Positions 1 to 6,242 of a stretch of DNA of 17,022 bases are shown in pieces; position 1 is the first letter of the stretch, and every line of letters begins with the position of its first letter. The notes beneath the pieces are model-generated. The model was given only the letters and a program-made list of their open reading frames with translations, was not told where the DNA came from and searched no databases. The translations under genes were made by a program, and so were the position numbers. The DNA comes from JAHJDO01 sp030671985 [NCBI: bacterium] (GTDB lineage: Bacteria; JAHJDO01): assembly GCA_030671985.1 (NCBI GenBank), contig DAOVHI010000010.1:1-17022 (forward strand), written 5' to 3'.

Positions 1-51
1 CTCTTGCTCAACATCTGCTTTGATAAGTTCGTATATTAGAGATATAGTCAT
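1..51 (-). CDS. Start of an unidentified protein, cut by the window edge
   Basis: A minus-strand reading frame opens with ATG at base 51 and runs without a stop to base 1, giving 17 residues (MTISLIYELIKADVEQE). It is too short to assign to a family. The ribosome binding site is weak (an A-rich stretch only). It lies in the same direction as the ribbon-helix-helix gene at 202-462. Copy A of a direct repeat sits about 50 bases upstream of it, as copy B sits just upstream of the antitoxin gene, which suggests both starts share a control element. It could be a partner of the antitoxin-type gene or an unrelated gene. Confidence 0.3.
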   Translation of the reverse strand, partial: MTISLIYELIKADVEQE

Positions 52-99
52 TTTATTCTATAGATAACAATCAACATATAAAACCCATATATTCTTTTA

Positions 100-154
100 C
101 TTTCTTAGCATAAAACATACCAAATTTTTATTAATTCAGCAATAAATTCTTGTT
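100..154. repeat. Direct repeat copy A, degenerate operator-like element
   Basis: This stretch matches 485-540 at about 45 of 56 aligned positions by hand count, with one single-base gap. It carries the degraded form of the copy B palindrome (TTATTAA at 128-134, TTCAGCAA at 135-142) and an inverted half-site TTGTTGAA at 150-157. Read on the minus strand it also holds a -10-like hexamer TATGCT at the place where copy B has TATATT. It lies between the end of the antitoxin gene and the start of the next minus-strand frame. Confidence 0.6.
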
Positions 155-201
155 GAATTTTATCTAGTCTTGAGTAGGCGAAGACCCTTTATAATATTTT
201 C

Positions 202-462
202 TTAGTCAACAAGCTGATTAGTAATAAATTTATGAATTACACTAGAGATAAGTGTCTGATAAGGAATGCCTTCTTTCTCTGCCTTTATTTTTAACTGATC
301 TAAATCATACCTGTTAACCCTAAGACTTATGTTCCTTTTCTCATTAGCTATTTTAATAATTTTCTCTATTTTAGAAATTTTTTGCGGTAAAGCTTTTCTA
401 TAATTAGAGATATTTTTCTCAATTTTCTTCTCATAATTATCTAATTTTATTTTATCAATCAT
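202..462 (-). CDS. Ribbon-helix-helix (CopG/BrnA-type) antitoxin-like DNA-binding protein
   Basis: The protein has 86 residues. Residues 1-40 are Lys/Ile-rich and helical. From about residue 44 it reads ISLRVNRYDLDQLKIKAEKE and then GIPYQTLISSVIHKF, the pattern of CopG-family antitoxins: a short beta strand with alternating residues, then two helices with the IPYQTLISS turn. Such proteins dimerise, bind palindromic operators and usually neutralise a co-encoded toxin. A GGGAG ribosome binding site lies 8 bases before the ATG at 460-462. No toxin is visible: only about 140 bases separate this start from lolC, and the next minus-strand frame (start at 51) is cut off. The repeat with palindromes directly upstream is a good candidate for its own operator. 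Antitoxin role is inferred from family resemblance. Confidence 0.72.
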   Translation of the reverse strand: MIDKIKLDNYEKKIEKNISNYRKALPQKISKIEKIIKIANEKRNISLRVNRYDLDQLKIKAEKEGIPYQTLISSVIHKFITNQLVD

Positions 463-484
463 AATTATCTCCCAAATTTTCTTG

Positions 485-540
485 CTTTCTCAATATAAAA
501 CGTAGCAGATTTTTGTTGATTCAACAAGATAATTCTTGTT
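485..540. repeat. Direct repeat copy B, operator-like element
   Basis: The second, better-formed copy of the repeat at 100-154, about four bases in five identical. It starts 23 bases upstream of the antitoxin start codon on the minus strand and reaches into the -35 region of the lolC promoter on the plus strand. Each copy stands ahead of a minus-strand start codon (462 and 51), which fits a duplicated promoter/operator better than random similarity. Confidence 0.6.
513..540. promoter_or_regulatory. Two overlapping palindromes, probable operator
   Basis: TTGTTGA-T-TCAACAA (513-527) is a perfect inverted repeat with 7-base arms and a one-base centre. It shares sequence with a second perfect inverted repeat, AACAAGA-TAAT-TCTTGTT (523-540). 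This gives three related half-sites over 28 bases, typical of cooperative binding by ribbon-helix-helix dimers. The last half-site covers the -35 element of the lolC promoter, so a bound repressor could affect both directions. The binding protein is not known; the adjacent antitoxin-like gene is the obvious candidate. Confidence 0.5.
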
Positions 541-563
541 AACTCTCGCATTTGCAATATAAT
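536..563 (+). promoter_or_regulatory. Sigma70-type promoter for the lolC operon
   Basis: TTGTTA (536-541) and TATAAT (558-563) are separated by 16 bases; the -10 is a perfect consensus and the -35 matches at 4 of 6. Transcription would begin near 570, leaving a leader of about 40 bases before the lolC ATG at 611. The -35 overlaps the TCTTGTT half-site of the palindromic element. Confidence 0.6.
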
Positions 564-610
564 ATCAGAAAGAACACGAAAGAGGTTGATAATAGGTATG
601 AGTGAATATC

Positions 611-1819
611 ATGAGTTATGAATTATTTATTGCTCTGAAGTATCTGAGACTGCATCATAAGACAAAGTTTATATCCCTTATAAGCTTAATATCTATTCTC
701 GGGATAGCTATTGGAGTAATGGCGGTTATTGTTGTTATGTCGGTAATGAACGGATTTGATAAGCATTTGAAAAGTAAAATGCTCGGTGTGAAATCTCACA
801 TTGTTATATCTGATACGGAAATAAAAGAATATCCTCAAGTAATAGACAAGATCAAGAATGTGTCTCATGTTTTGAGTTGTTCTCCTGTAATCGTCGGACA
901 GGGCATGATCAAATATCATAATGATGCTATGGGGATAATGATAAAGGGAATAGACCCGTCAACGGAAAAGAACACAACAGATATTTCAGGGCATATAATA
1001 AAAGGCTCAATGAAGCTGAATGAAGGCGGTTATAATATTGTGCTTGGAAAAGAACTGGCAAGAAATCTTGGTGTAAGTTTGCGCGAAGAAGTAACAGTGA
1101 TATCTCCTGAATATAAAATAGGTCCTGGGGGAGCGGTTATTCCAAGAACTGTCAGATTAAAGGTTATAGGATTATTTGAATGCGGGATATACGAATATGA
1201 CAACACACTTGCGTATATTTCTCTTGATACAGCAAAGAAACTTTACAATCTAGAAGGTGTGAATAGGATTGAGATAAAATTGGATAATATTTATCTGTCT
1301 CCACAGATCACGCAGAAAATAAAAGATGTTTTAGAGTACCGTTTTCTGGTCAGAGACTGGCAGACTCTTGACAGGGCATTTTTCTTTGCGCTTAAGCTTG
1401 AGAAGATCACAATGTTCATAATATTGGGCTTAATCATTGTTGTAGCCGCGTTCAACATAGTCAGTACGCTTATTATGATAATTTTGGAAAAGACAAAGGA
1501 TATAGGAATACTCAAATCAATAGGGGCGGATTTAAGGAGCATAAGAAAAATATTTATTCTTGAAGGAACAATAATTGGGGTTATTGGAACGATATTAGGA
1601 TGTATCGGCGGAGTAGGACTTTGCTTGCTGTTAAAGAAGTATCAGTTCATACATTTGCCTCCTGAAGTGTATTATTTGAGGACATTGCCTGTTGATATGC
1701 GTATTATGGACTTTAGCGCAGTGTGTTTGGTATCAATACTAATTAGTTTTCTCTCAACATTATACCCGGCCAGACAAGCTTCAAAACTTGATCCGGTAGA
1801 GGCGCTAAGATATGAATAA
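611..1819 (+). CDS. lolC: Lipoprotein-releasing system permease (LolC/LolE family)
   Basis: Inner-membrane permease of the ATP-driven machine that lifts lipoproteins off the inner membrane for delivery to the outer membrane. From the ATG at 611 it has 402 residues, the normal length. It opens with SYELFIALKYL, the family N-terminus, has one membrane helix at about residues 20-45, a large periplasmic domain, then three helices at about 265-292, 316-342 and 368-385. FtsX-type signatures are DIGILKSIGA and the C-terminal YPARQASKLDPVEALRYE. An in-frame GTG at 602 has an AGG 5 bases upstream and is an alternative start. lolD overlaps its end by 8 bases. Only one LolC/E gene is seen, so the permease may be a homodimer; a second copy elsewhere cannot be excluded. 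Confidence 0.93.
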   Translation: MSYELFIALKYLRLHHKTKFISLISLISILGIAIGVMAVIVVMSVMNGFDKHLKSKMLGVKSHIVISDTEIKEYPQVIDKIKNVSHVLSCSPVIVGQGMIKYHNDAMGIMIKGIDPSTEKNTTDISGHIIKGSMKLNEGGYNIVLGKELARNLGVSLREEVTVISPEYKIGPGGAVIPRTVRLKVIGLFECGIYEYDNTLAYISLDTAKKLYNLEGVNRIEIKLDNIYLSPQITQKIKDVLEYRFLVRDWQTLDRAFFFALKLEKITMFIILGLIIVVAAFNIVSTLIMIILEKTKDIGILKSIGADLRSIRKIFILEGTIIGVIGTILGCIGGVGLCLLLKKYQFIHLPPEVYYLRTLPVDMRIMDFSAVCLVSILISFLSTLYPARQASKLDPVEALRYE

Positions 1820-2513
1820 GAGGTTTCAAACCCCCAAGACAATTGTTCATGTAAATGGACTGTATAAAAAATACTCTGACGGGGAAAAGGAGCTTACGGT
1901 CTTAAAAGATATTAATCTGTGTATTAACAAAGGAGAACTTGTTTCGATTACCGGGCCGTCAGGTTCGGGGAAAAGTACGCTCTTGCATATATTAGGTATA
2001 TTGGATTCTTCTACAAAAGGTGTGCTGAAATATGATGGAGTAGACATCAGCAATATGAATGAGAACGAAAAATCAGCTCTTCGCAACAGGAAAATAGGGT
2101 TTATCTTTCAGTTCTTTCACTTATTTTCCGAGCTAACGGTTATTGAGAACATAAGCCTTCCTCTGATGATAAAAAATAAGAGAAATAGGTTGTTGAACAA
2201 AGAACATAAAGCTGTTGAACAGCTAATTCAAGAGATTGGTTTGGAAAAGAGATCTCTTCACAGACCCAATCAGCTCTCGGGAGGAGAACAGCAAAGGGTT
2301 GCAATAGCGCGCGCATTGGTTAATCAGCCTGAGATCATATTTGCGGATGAGCCTACAGGCAATCTGGATAAAGAGAATAGGGAATCAATCTATAAACTGC
2401 TCCTGAATCTCAATAAGGATAAGGGAATTACAATTGTTATTGCAACGCATGATGAAGCCTTTGCCAAAACTACTCCGCGCATGTTTAAACTTGTAGACGG
2501 CTATGTAATGTGA
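1812..2513 (+). CDS. lolD: Lipoprotein-releasing system ATP-binding protein LolD
   Basis: ATPase subunit that powers the LolC/E permease encoded just upstream. The 233 residues contain Walker A GPSGSGKST (48-56), the Q-loop glutamine at 100, the signature LSGGE (155-159), Walker B IIFADE (175-180) followed by PTGNLD, and the H-loop histidine at 213 in ATHD. Length and motif spacing are normal for the LolD/MacB ATPase group. The ATG lies inside the last codons of lolC (8-base overlap), indicating translational coupling and equal expression. MacB-type or FtsE-type ATPases share these motifs; the LolC neighbour decides the assignment. Confidence 0.94.
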   Translation: MNKRFQTPKTIVHVNGLYKKYSDGEKELTVLKDINLCINKGELVSITGPSGSGKSTLLHILGILDSSTKGVLKYDGVDISNMNENEKSALRNRKIGFIFQFFHLFSELTVIENISLPLMIKNKRNRLLNKEHKAVEQLIQEIGLEKRSLHRPNQLSGGEQQRVAIARALVNQPEIIFADEPTGNLDKENRESIYKLLLNLNKDKGITIVIATHDEAFAKTTPRMFKLVDGYVM

Positions 2514-2525
2514 TAAAAAAGTAGA

Positions 2526-3389
2526 ATGATCCGATATATATGTTATCTCATTGCTCAGTTTCTTGCCATTTATCTTTCCAAGAAATGGGCGTATTGTGTG
2601 GCAAGGATAGTCAGTAGGTTATATTACTGCTTTTCATGGCAAAGCAGGCGTGCCGTTAGAAATAACCTGTCTCATGTCGTCAAGAGAAAGTTAACCAAAA
2701 AAGAATTTCGCAGATTAATATGGCTGACCTATTTAAATTTTGGCAAATATCTGGCGGATTTTTTATTTTTCCCAAAAATAGATGCAGATAACATTGATGA
2801 AATTGTAAAAATAGAAAACAGACATTACATAGATGAAGCTTTTAGGTATAAAAAGGGAGTAATCCTACTGAGCGCGCATCTTGGCAACTGGGAAATAGGA
2901 GGGATAGCGCTTTCTCTAAAAGGTCATCCGATAAATGCAATTGTATTAAGTCATGATAACCCGAGAGTTAATCAGTTTTTTATTAGACAGAGAAAGCAAA
3001 AAAACATGAATATAATTCCTGTAGGGTCTGCGTTCAGAAAGGCGCTTCGTATATTAAAAAAGGGAGAGGCGATAGCTGTTTTGGGAGATAGGGATATATT
3101 TAGGAAAGGACTTAAACTGGATTTTTTTGAGAAAGAGACAATTGTTCCAAAAGGACCGGCAATGATGGCTGTTGAGACAGGAGCAGCTATACTGCCGGTT
3201 TTTGCTGTCAGACAATCAGACGAGACATATAAACTAATTTTCGAGAAGCCATTTTTTGCAAAAAGTGGTGAAAATAGAAATGAAAGCATACAAAAAACAG
3301 CTTTACAAATTATGGGAATTATTGAAGAATACATAAGCTTTTATCCTGAACAATGGCTGCTTTTTCATCACATGTGGGAGGGGATTTAA
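2526..3389 (+). CDS. Lipid A late acyltransferase (LpxL/HtrB family)
   Basis: Membrane-associated acyltransferase that adds a secondary acyl chain to lipid A precursors on the cytoplasmic side of the inner membrane. It has 287 residues. An N-terminal hydrophobic segment (about residues 2-18) is followed by the RRAVRNNLSHV region. The catalytic H-x4-E motif is HLGNWE with His118 and Glu123. Further family blocks are LGDRDIFRKG, and VPKGPAMMAVETGAAILPVF. It starts 12 bases after lolD. Which acyl chain and acceptor it uses cannot be read from the sequence, so LpxL, LpxM or a phosphatidylinositol-mannoside-type relative remain possible; LPS synthesis is favoured by kdsC and lol genes in the same window. 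Confidence 0.88.
   Translation: MIRYICYLIAQFLAIYLSKKWAYCVARIVSRLYYCFSWQSRRAVRNNLSHVVKRKLTKKEFRRLIWLTYLNFGKYLADFLFFPKIDADNIDEIVKIENRHYIDEAFRYKKGVILLSAHLGNWEIGGIALSLKGHPINAIVLSHDNPRVNQFFIRQRKQKNMNIIPVGSAFRKALRILKKGEAIAVLGDRDIFRKGLKLDFFEKETIVPKGPAMMAVETGAAILPVFAVRQSDETYKLIFEKPFFAKSGENRNESIQKTALQIMGIIEEYISFYPEQWLLFHHMWEGI
3376..3383 (+). promoter_or_regulatory. Strong Shine-Dalgarno pointing to an ATT start
   Basis: GGGAGGGG, with GGAGG at 3377-3381, lies inside the last codons of the acyltransferase gene and 8 bases before ATT at 3390. No ATG, GTG or TTG lies at the right distance in the glycosyltransferase frame. The site therefore decides the start of the downstream gene, unless its match is a chance product of the overlapping Trp-Glu-Gly codons. 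Confidence 0.5.
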
Positions 3390-4088
3390 ATTAAACAAGT
3401 ATCAAGTGCTAAACCCAGAGGCAATGTTTGTGTTTTGCTGCCATGTTTCAATGAGGAAGAGCATATCTGCGATTTGATAAAGGATATTAAAAAAACAGTT
3501 AAGGATGTCATAGTCGTGGATGACGGGTCAACAGACAGTACTTCTCAGAAAGCGATGGATGGCGGAGCTTTAGTTATAAGGCATGTAAGCAATCGGGGTA
3601 AAGGAGCAGCTCTAAGAACAGGTTTCTCCTATATCGAGAGAAAAAGGTTTAGCGCCTTAATAACTATGGATGCGGATAGACAGCACGATTATACGGAGCT
3701 TTCAAAGTTTATAGACGAGTTTAAGAAAGATAGCGCCGATATAGTTGTAGGCAGCAGGATGAGTGACATTGAAAGTATGCCGTTTATACGATTATATACA
3801 AATAGAATGACCTCATTTTTTACTTCATTATTCCTTTCTTGTAAAATTAGCGATACGCAATCCGGTTATAGGCTTATCAGAACAGAGGTACTGAGAAACA
3901 TCAATCTATTAACAAATAATTTTGAAATAGAATCCGAAGTATTGATAAAGGCAGGTAGGAAGGGATTCAGAATAAAAGAGATTCCAATAAGAACAATATA
4001 TCTGCCAAATGCTCAAAGCAAAATAAGACCGCTAAGAGACACGCTAAAATTCATACGGTTTATATTGTCCAGCACATTTTTTCAATAA
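3390..4088 (+). CDS. Family 2 glycosyltransferase (polyprenyl-phosphate type), apparent AUU start
   Basis: Transfers a sugar from a nucleotide donor, most likely to a polyprenyl phosphate, for cell-surface glycan assembly. Read from ATT at 3390 it has 232 residues. The GT-A fold begins with NVCVLLPCFNEEE, then VVDDGSTDST (Asp44-Asp45), NRGKGAALRTGF, the metal-binding DADRQH (94-99), VGSRM and SDTQSGYRLI. It lacks C-terminal membrane helices, so it resembles the short DPM1-like members. The only conventional start, TTG at 3435, has no good ribosome binding site and would remove most of the first beta strand, whereas ATT directly follows the acyltransferase stop and has GGAGG 8 bases upstream. 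The frame is the same as the upstream gene, separated only by its TAA. Sugar donor and acceptor are unknown. Confidence 0.85.
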   Translation: MKQVSSAKPRGNVCVLLPCFNEEEHICDLIKDIKKTVKDVIVVDDGSTDSTSQKAMDGGALVIRHVSNRGKGAALRTGFSYIERKRFSALITMDADRQHDYTELSKFIDEFKKDSADIVVGSRMSDIESMPFIRLYTNRMTSFFTSLFLSCKISDTQSGYRLIRTEVLRNINLLTNNFEIESEVLIKAGRKGFRIKEIPIRTIYLPNAQSKIRPLRDTLKFIRFILSSTFFQ

Positions 4089-4099
4089 ATGGAATGCAT

Positions 4100-4891
4100 A
4101 TGAAAAAAAACAAGTTTGTTCGACGGAGATTTTTTGTTTTTATTATTGTTGCAGTTGTGTTCTTTGCCAGCTTGCTAATACTAAATACAATAGCCTCTAA
4201 TATGATGTATCATAAGATTAAGAGTATCTGTAAGAGTTCGTTTAACTGTAACGTAAAGATGCGCAAGCCTCATGTAGATATACTAAGAGGGAAAATCGTC
4301 TTCAACAATATATCTATTGATAAGCATATTGGCAAAAGAAAGTTTAACGTTAATGTCAATCGTATGTTTATCAAAGTAAATATGACTTCAGCAGTAAAGA
4401 ATATTCTTTATCGTTCTAACAGGACAACTGAATTCTTCGCAAATATTGATTTCGAACATAAAAAACGTATTAGAGCCGATTTTGCGGGGAATGTTAATCT
4501 CAGAAGTTCGAAGGGGGATTTTTCTCTGAAAATGAAAAGTTCCGATATAGATATGGCGTCTATGGGGCAGAATGATGCTTATATTCCTGTGTATGTTAAA
4601 AAAGGCACGGTAACTGTTTCATTAGTTGGGACATGCAAAAAAGGCGTGCTGAATTTTTCACAGCATATATTAACAAAAAATCTACTCTTGAGTATAAAAA
4701 AAGCGAAGGATTTGGATAGCGAAGTTTTTATCGGACTTACTTATAGAGACATTATTAATTATGTAAAAGTAAAAAATGGTGAAATTGATATGAGTTTTAA
4801 TGTAAATGGAACATTAAAAGAGCCTGAGGTAGACTTAAGTCCAATAATGGAGAATATACTTATTGAGATAATGACATTAAAAATATCATGA
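4100..4891 (+). CDS. Membrane-anchored envelope protein, AsmA-like
   Basis: Not confidently assigned. From the ATG at 4100 (GGA 6 bases upstream; another ATG at 4094 is possible) it has 263 residues. A basic N-terminus is followed by one strong hydrophobic helix at about residues 11-32, then a long stretch of alternating short hydrophobic strands, as in KIVFNNISID, RADFAGNVNLRSS and GTVTVSLVGT. The end, MSFNVNGTLKEPEVDL, resembles the closing segment of AsmA/TamB-type proteins, which span the periplasm and help move phospholipids or support outer-membrane assembly. At about 260 residues it is much shorter than true AsmA. Neighbours in lipid A and lipoprotein traffic fit an envelope role. The AsmA link is inferred from fold-like pattern only. 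Confidence 0.6.
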   Translation: MKKNKFVRRRFFVFIIVAVVFFASLLILNTIASNMMYHKIKSICKSSFNCNVKMRKPHVDILRGKIVFNNISIDKHIGKRKFNVNVNRMFIKVNMTSAVKNILYRSNRTTEFFANIDFEHKKRIRADFAGNVNLRSSKGDFSLKMKSSDIDMASMGQNDAYIPVYVKKGTVTVSLVGTCKKGVLNFSQHILTKNLLLSIKKAKDLDSEVFIGLTYRDIINYVKVKNGEIDMSFNVNGTLKEPEVDLSPIMENILIEIMTLKIS

Positions 4892-5544
4892 ATTGTATGA
4901 ACGAACGTCTTAATATGGTAGATGTTCAATTGGCACATAGAGGAATTAAAGACAAGCGTGTTCTCGATACAATGAGAAAGGTGCCAAGGCATCTCTTTGT
5001 TCCTTCAGAACTCGCATCAGTTGCTTATGCTGATCAGCCGCTTTCCATAGGAGAATCCCAAACTATATCTCAGCCGTATATGGTTGCTTTGATGAGCGAA
5101 TGTTTGAAACTTAGCGGTGGAGAGAAAATCTTGGAACTTGGAACAGGTTCAGGATATCAGACGGCAATCCTTGCGGAATTAGGATCTTCTATTTACACAA
5201 TAGAGAGAATTAATATATTATCCATAGAGGCGCAAAGAACACTTAATCATTTAGGATATGAGAATATAAAATTCAATATAGGAGACGGAACTCTTGGCTG
5301 GTCAGAGAATGCTCCTTACGATGGAATAATAGTAACAGCCGGAGCCCCTAAAATTTCTAAGGTTCTTATAGATCAATTATCGGAAGGCGGTAGAATGGTT
5401 ATTCCTGTAGGTAATTCCTTTTCTCAAGAACTTGTTGTTATTTCAAAGATCAATAAAAAAATAAAAACCGAAAATATCTGTGGATGTATGTTTGTACCAC
5501 TGATAGGTAAGTATGGATGGAATAAGGAGAAGAAATATTATTAG
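4888..5544 (+). CDS. pcm: Protein-L-isoaspartate O-methyltransferase
   Basis: Uses S-adenosylmethionine to methylate isoaspartyl residues in aged proteins, starting their repair to aspartate. The 218 residues show the family blocks in order: RVLDTMRKVPRHLFVP (24-39), AYADQPLSIG, the PCMT signature SQTISQPYMVALM (57-69), SAM motif I ILELGTGSGYQ (81-91), the acidic residue ending YTIER, GDGTLGW, and YDGIIVTAGAPKI with IPVG near the end. The ATG overlaps the previous stop (ATGA); a second ATG at 4897 gives a start three codons later. The C-terminus overlaps the next gene. Pairing with a YqaA-like membrane protein directly downstream is seen here; no functional link is claimed. Confidence 0.93.
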   Translation: MNCMNERLNMVDVQLAHRGIKDKRVLDTMRKVPRHLFVPSELASVAYADQPLSIGESQTISQPYMVALMSECLKLSGGEKILELGTGSGYQTAILAELGSSIYTIERINILSIEAQRTLNHLGYENIKFNIGDGTLGWSENAPYDGIIVTAGAPKISKVLIDQLSEGGRMVIPVGNSFSQELVVISKINKKIKTENICGCMFVPLIGKYGWNKEKKYY

Positions 5545-6130
5545 AAGATTATATGACTGGGTATTGAGCTGGGCTAATTCAAAGTATTCAATTGCGGCAT
5601 TGTTTGCATTGGCTTTTACAGAATCATCTTGTTTTCCCGTTCCTCCGGATGTTCTGTTAATAGCTCTTTGTGTATCAAAGCCGGCGAGAGCCCTGCTGTA
5701 TAGTCTCATAACGACGCTGGGGTCTGTGGCAGGTGGAGTATGCGGATATTTTATAGGTATGAAGATATGGGAATATACAAGCAATTTCTTCTTTACATAT
5801 GTTCCTGGATTTACTTCCGAAGGTTTTAACCATGTAAAAGATCTATACGGTGATAACGCCTTTTGGGCGGTATTTATTTCGGGTTTCACGCCTATTCCAT
5901 ATAAGGTCTTTACAATTGCTGCAGGTGTTTGTAAAATTGGTTTTATTGTTTTCATTGTAGCATCGGTATTAGGAAGAGGATCAAGGTTTTTTCTTGTTGG
6001 CGGATTAATAAAGATCTTTGGAGAACCTGTTAAAAAGTTCATAAACAAATATTTTAATCTTTTAACGATTTTGTTTGCTGTTCTTTTAGTAGCGGGATTT
6101 TTGATACTTAAGCTTGCAGTTAAGAAATAA
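5513..6130 (+). CDS. YqaA/DedA (VTT-domain) family membrane protein
   Basis: Polytopic inner-membrane protein of the SNARE-associated/VTT group, whose members include lipid-carrier flippases and scramblases; this branch is uncharacterised. It has 205 residues from ATG 5513. Motifs are LYDWVLSWANSKYS, FTESSCFPVPPDVLLIAL (an E-x-x-F-P-x-P-P-D re-entrant loop), GSVAGGVCGYFIG, GFTPIPYKVFTIAAG (second re-entrant loop with Pro and Lys), and RGSRFFLVGG, with a last helix at about 180-201. It overlaps pcm by 32 bases. ATG 5513 has a modest AGGT 4-5 bases upstream. An ATT at 5537 has AAGGAG (5524-5529) 7 bases upstream and would begin MIRRLYDW, a typical family N-terminus, so the true start is uncertain. 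Confidence 0.88.
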   Translation: MDGIRRRNIIRRLYDWVLSWANSKYSIAALFALAFTESSCFPVPPDVLLIALCVSKPARALLYSLITTLGSVAGGVCGYFIGMKIWEYTSNFFFTYVPGFTSEGFNHVKDLYGDNAFWAVFISGFTPIPYKVFTIAAGVCKIGFIVFIVASVLGRGSRFFLVGGLIKIFGEPVKKFINKYFNLLTILFAVLLVAGFLILKLAVKK

Positions 6131-6131
6131 G

Positions 6132-6205
6132 CGGGGCGTAGCGCAGCTTGGCAGCGCGCCACGTTCGGGACGTGGAGGCCGGTGGTTCGAATCCACTCGC
6201 CCCGA
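6132..6205 (+). tRNA. tRNA-Pro (CGG anticodon)
   Basis: The acceptor stem CGGGGCG (6132-6138) pairs with CGCCCCG (6198-6204), discriminator A at 6205, with CCA not encoded. The D-stem GCGC pairs with GCGC. The anticodon stem CCACG/CGTGG closes loop TTCGGGA, giving anticodon CGG. The T-arm is GGTGG-TTCGAAT-CCACT. It begins one base after the stop of the upstream membrane-protein gene, so it is probably cut from a longer transcript. Confidence 0.97.
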
Positions 6206-6214
6206 CTGTAATGG

Positions 6215-6228
6215 AAAATATATATTTT
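6215..6228. other. 14-base perfect AT palindrome before the nucleotidyltransferase
   Basis: AAAATATATATTTT reads the same on both strands and lies between the end of tRNA-Pro and the nucleotidyltransferase start at 6243. It could be an operator for the two-gene cassette. In AT-rich DNA such a palindrome can arise by chance, and no repeat of it was seen elsewhere in the window. Confidence 0.3.
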
Positions 6229-6242
6229 GAGGTTGGAAGAAA

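Noticed and set aside
167-185. GTCTT/AAGAC hairpin downstream of the antitoxin gene
   Set aside because: A five-pair stem with a nine-base loop and no T run on the minus strand is not a convincing terminator.
100-540. Minus-strand translation of both repeat copies ending in similar KIWYVLC and KICYVLY tails before a stop
   Set aside because: Considered as remnants of a duplicated coding end. The similarity follows from the DNA repeat itself, no start or longer frame exists in either copy, and the palindromes point to a regulatory element instead.
5443-6162. Long minus-strand open frame of 239 residues
   Set aside because: It lies opposite pcm and the YqaA-like gene, has no recognisable domain, and those plus-strand genes have clear family motifs. 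It is a shadow frame.
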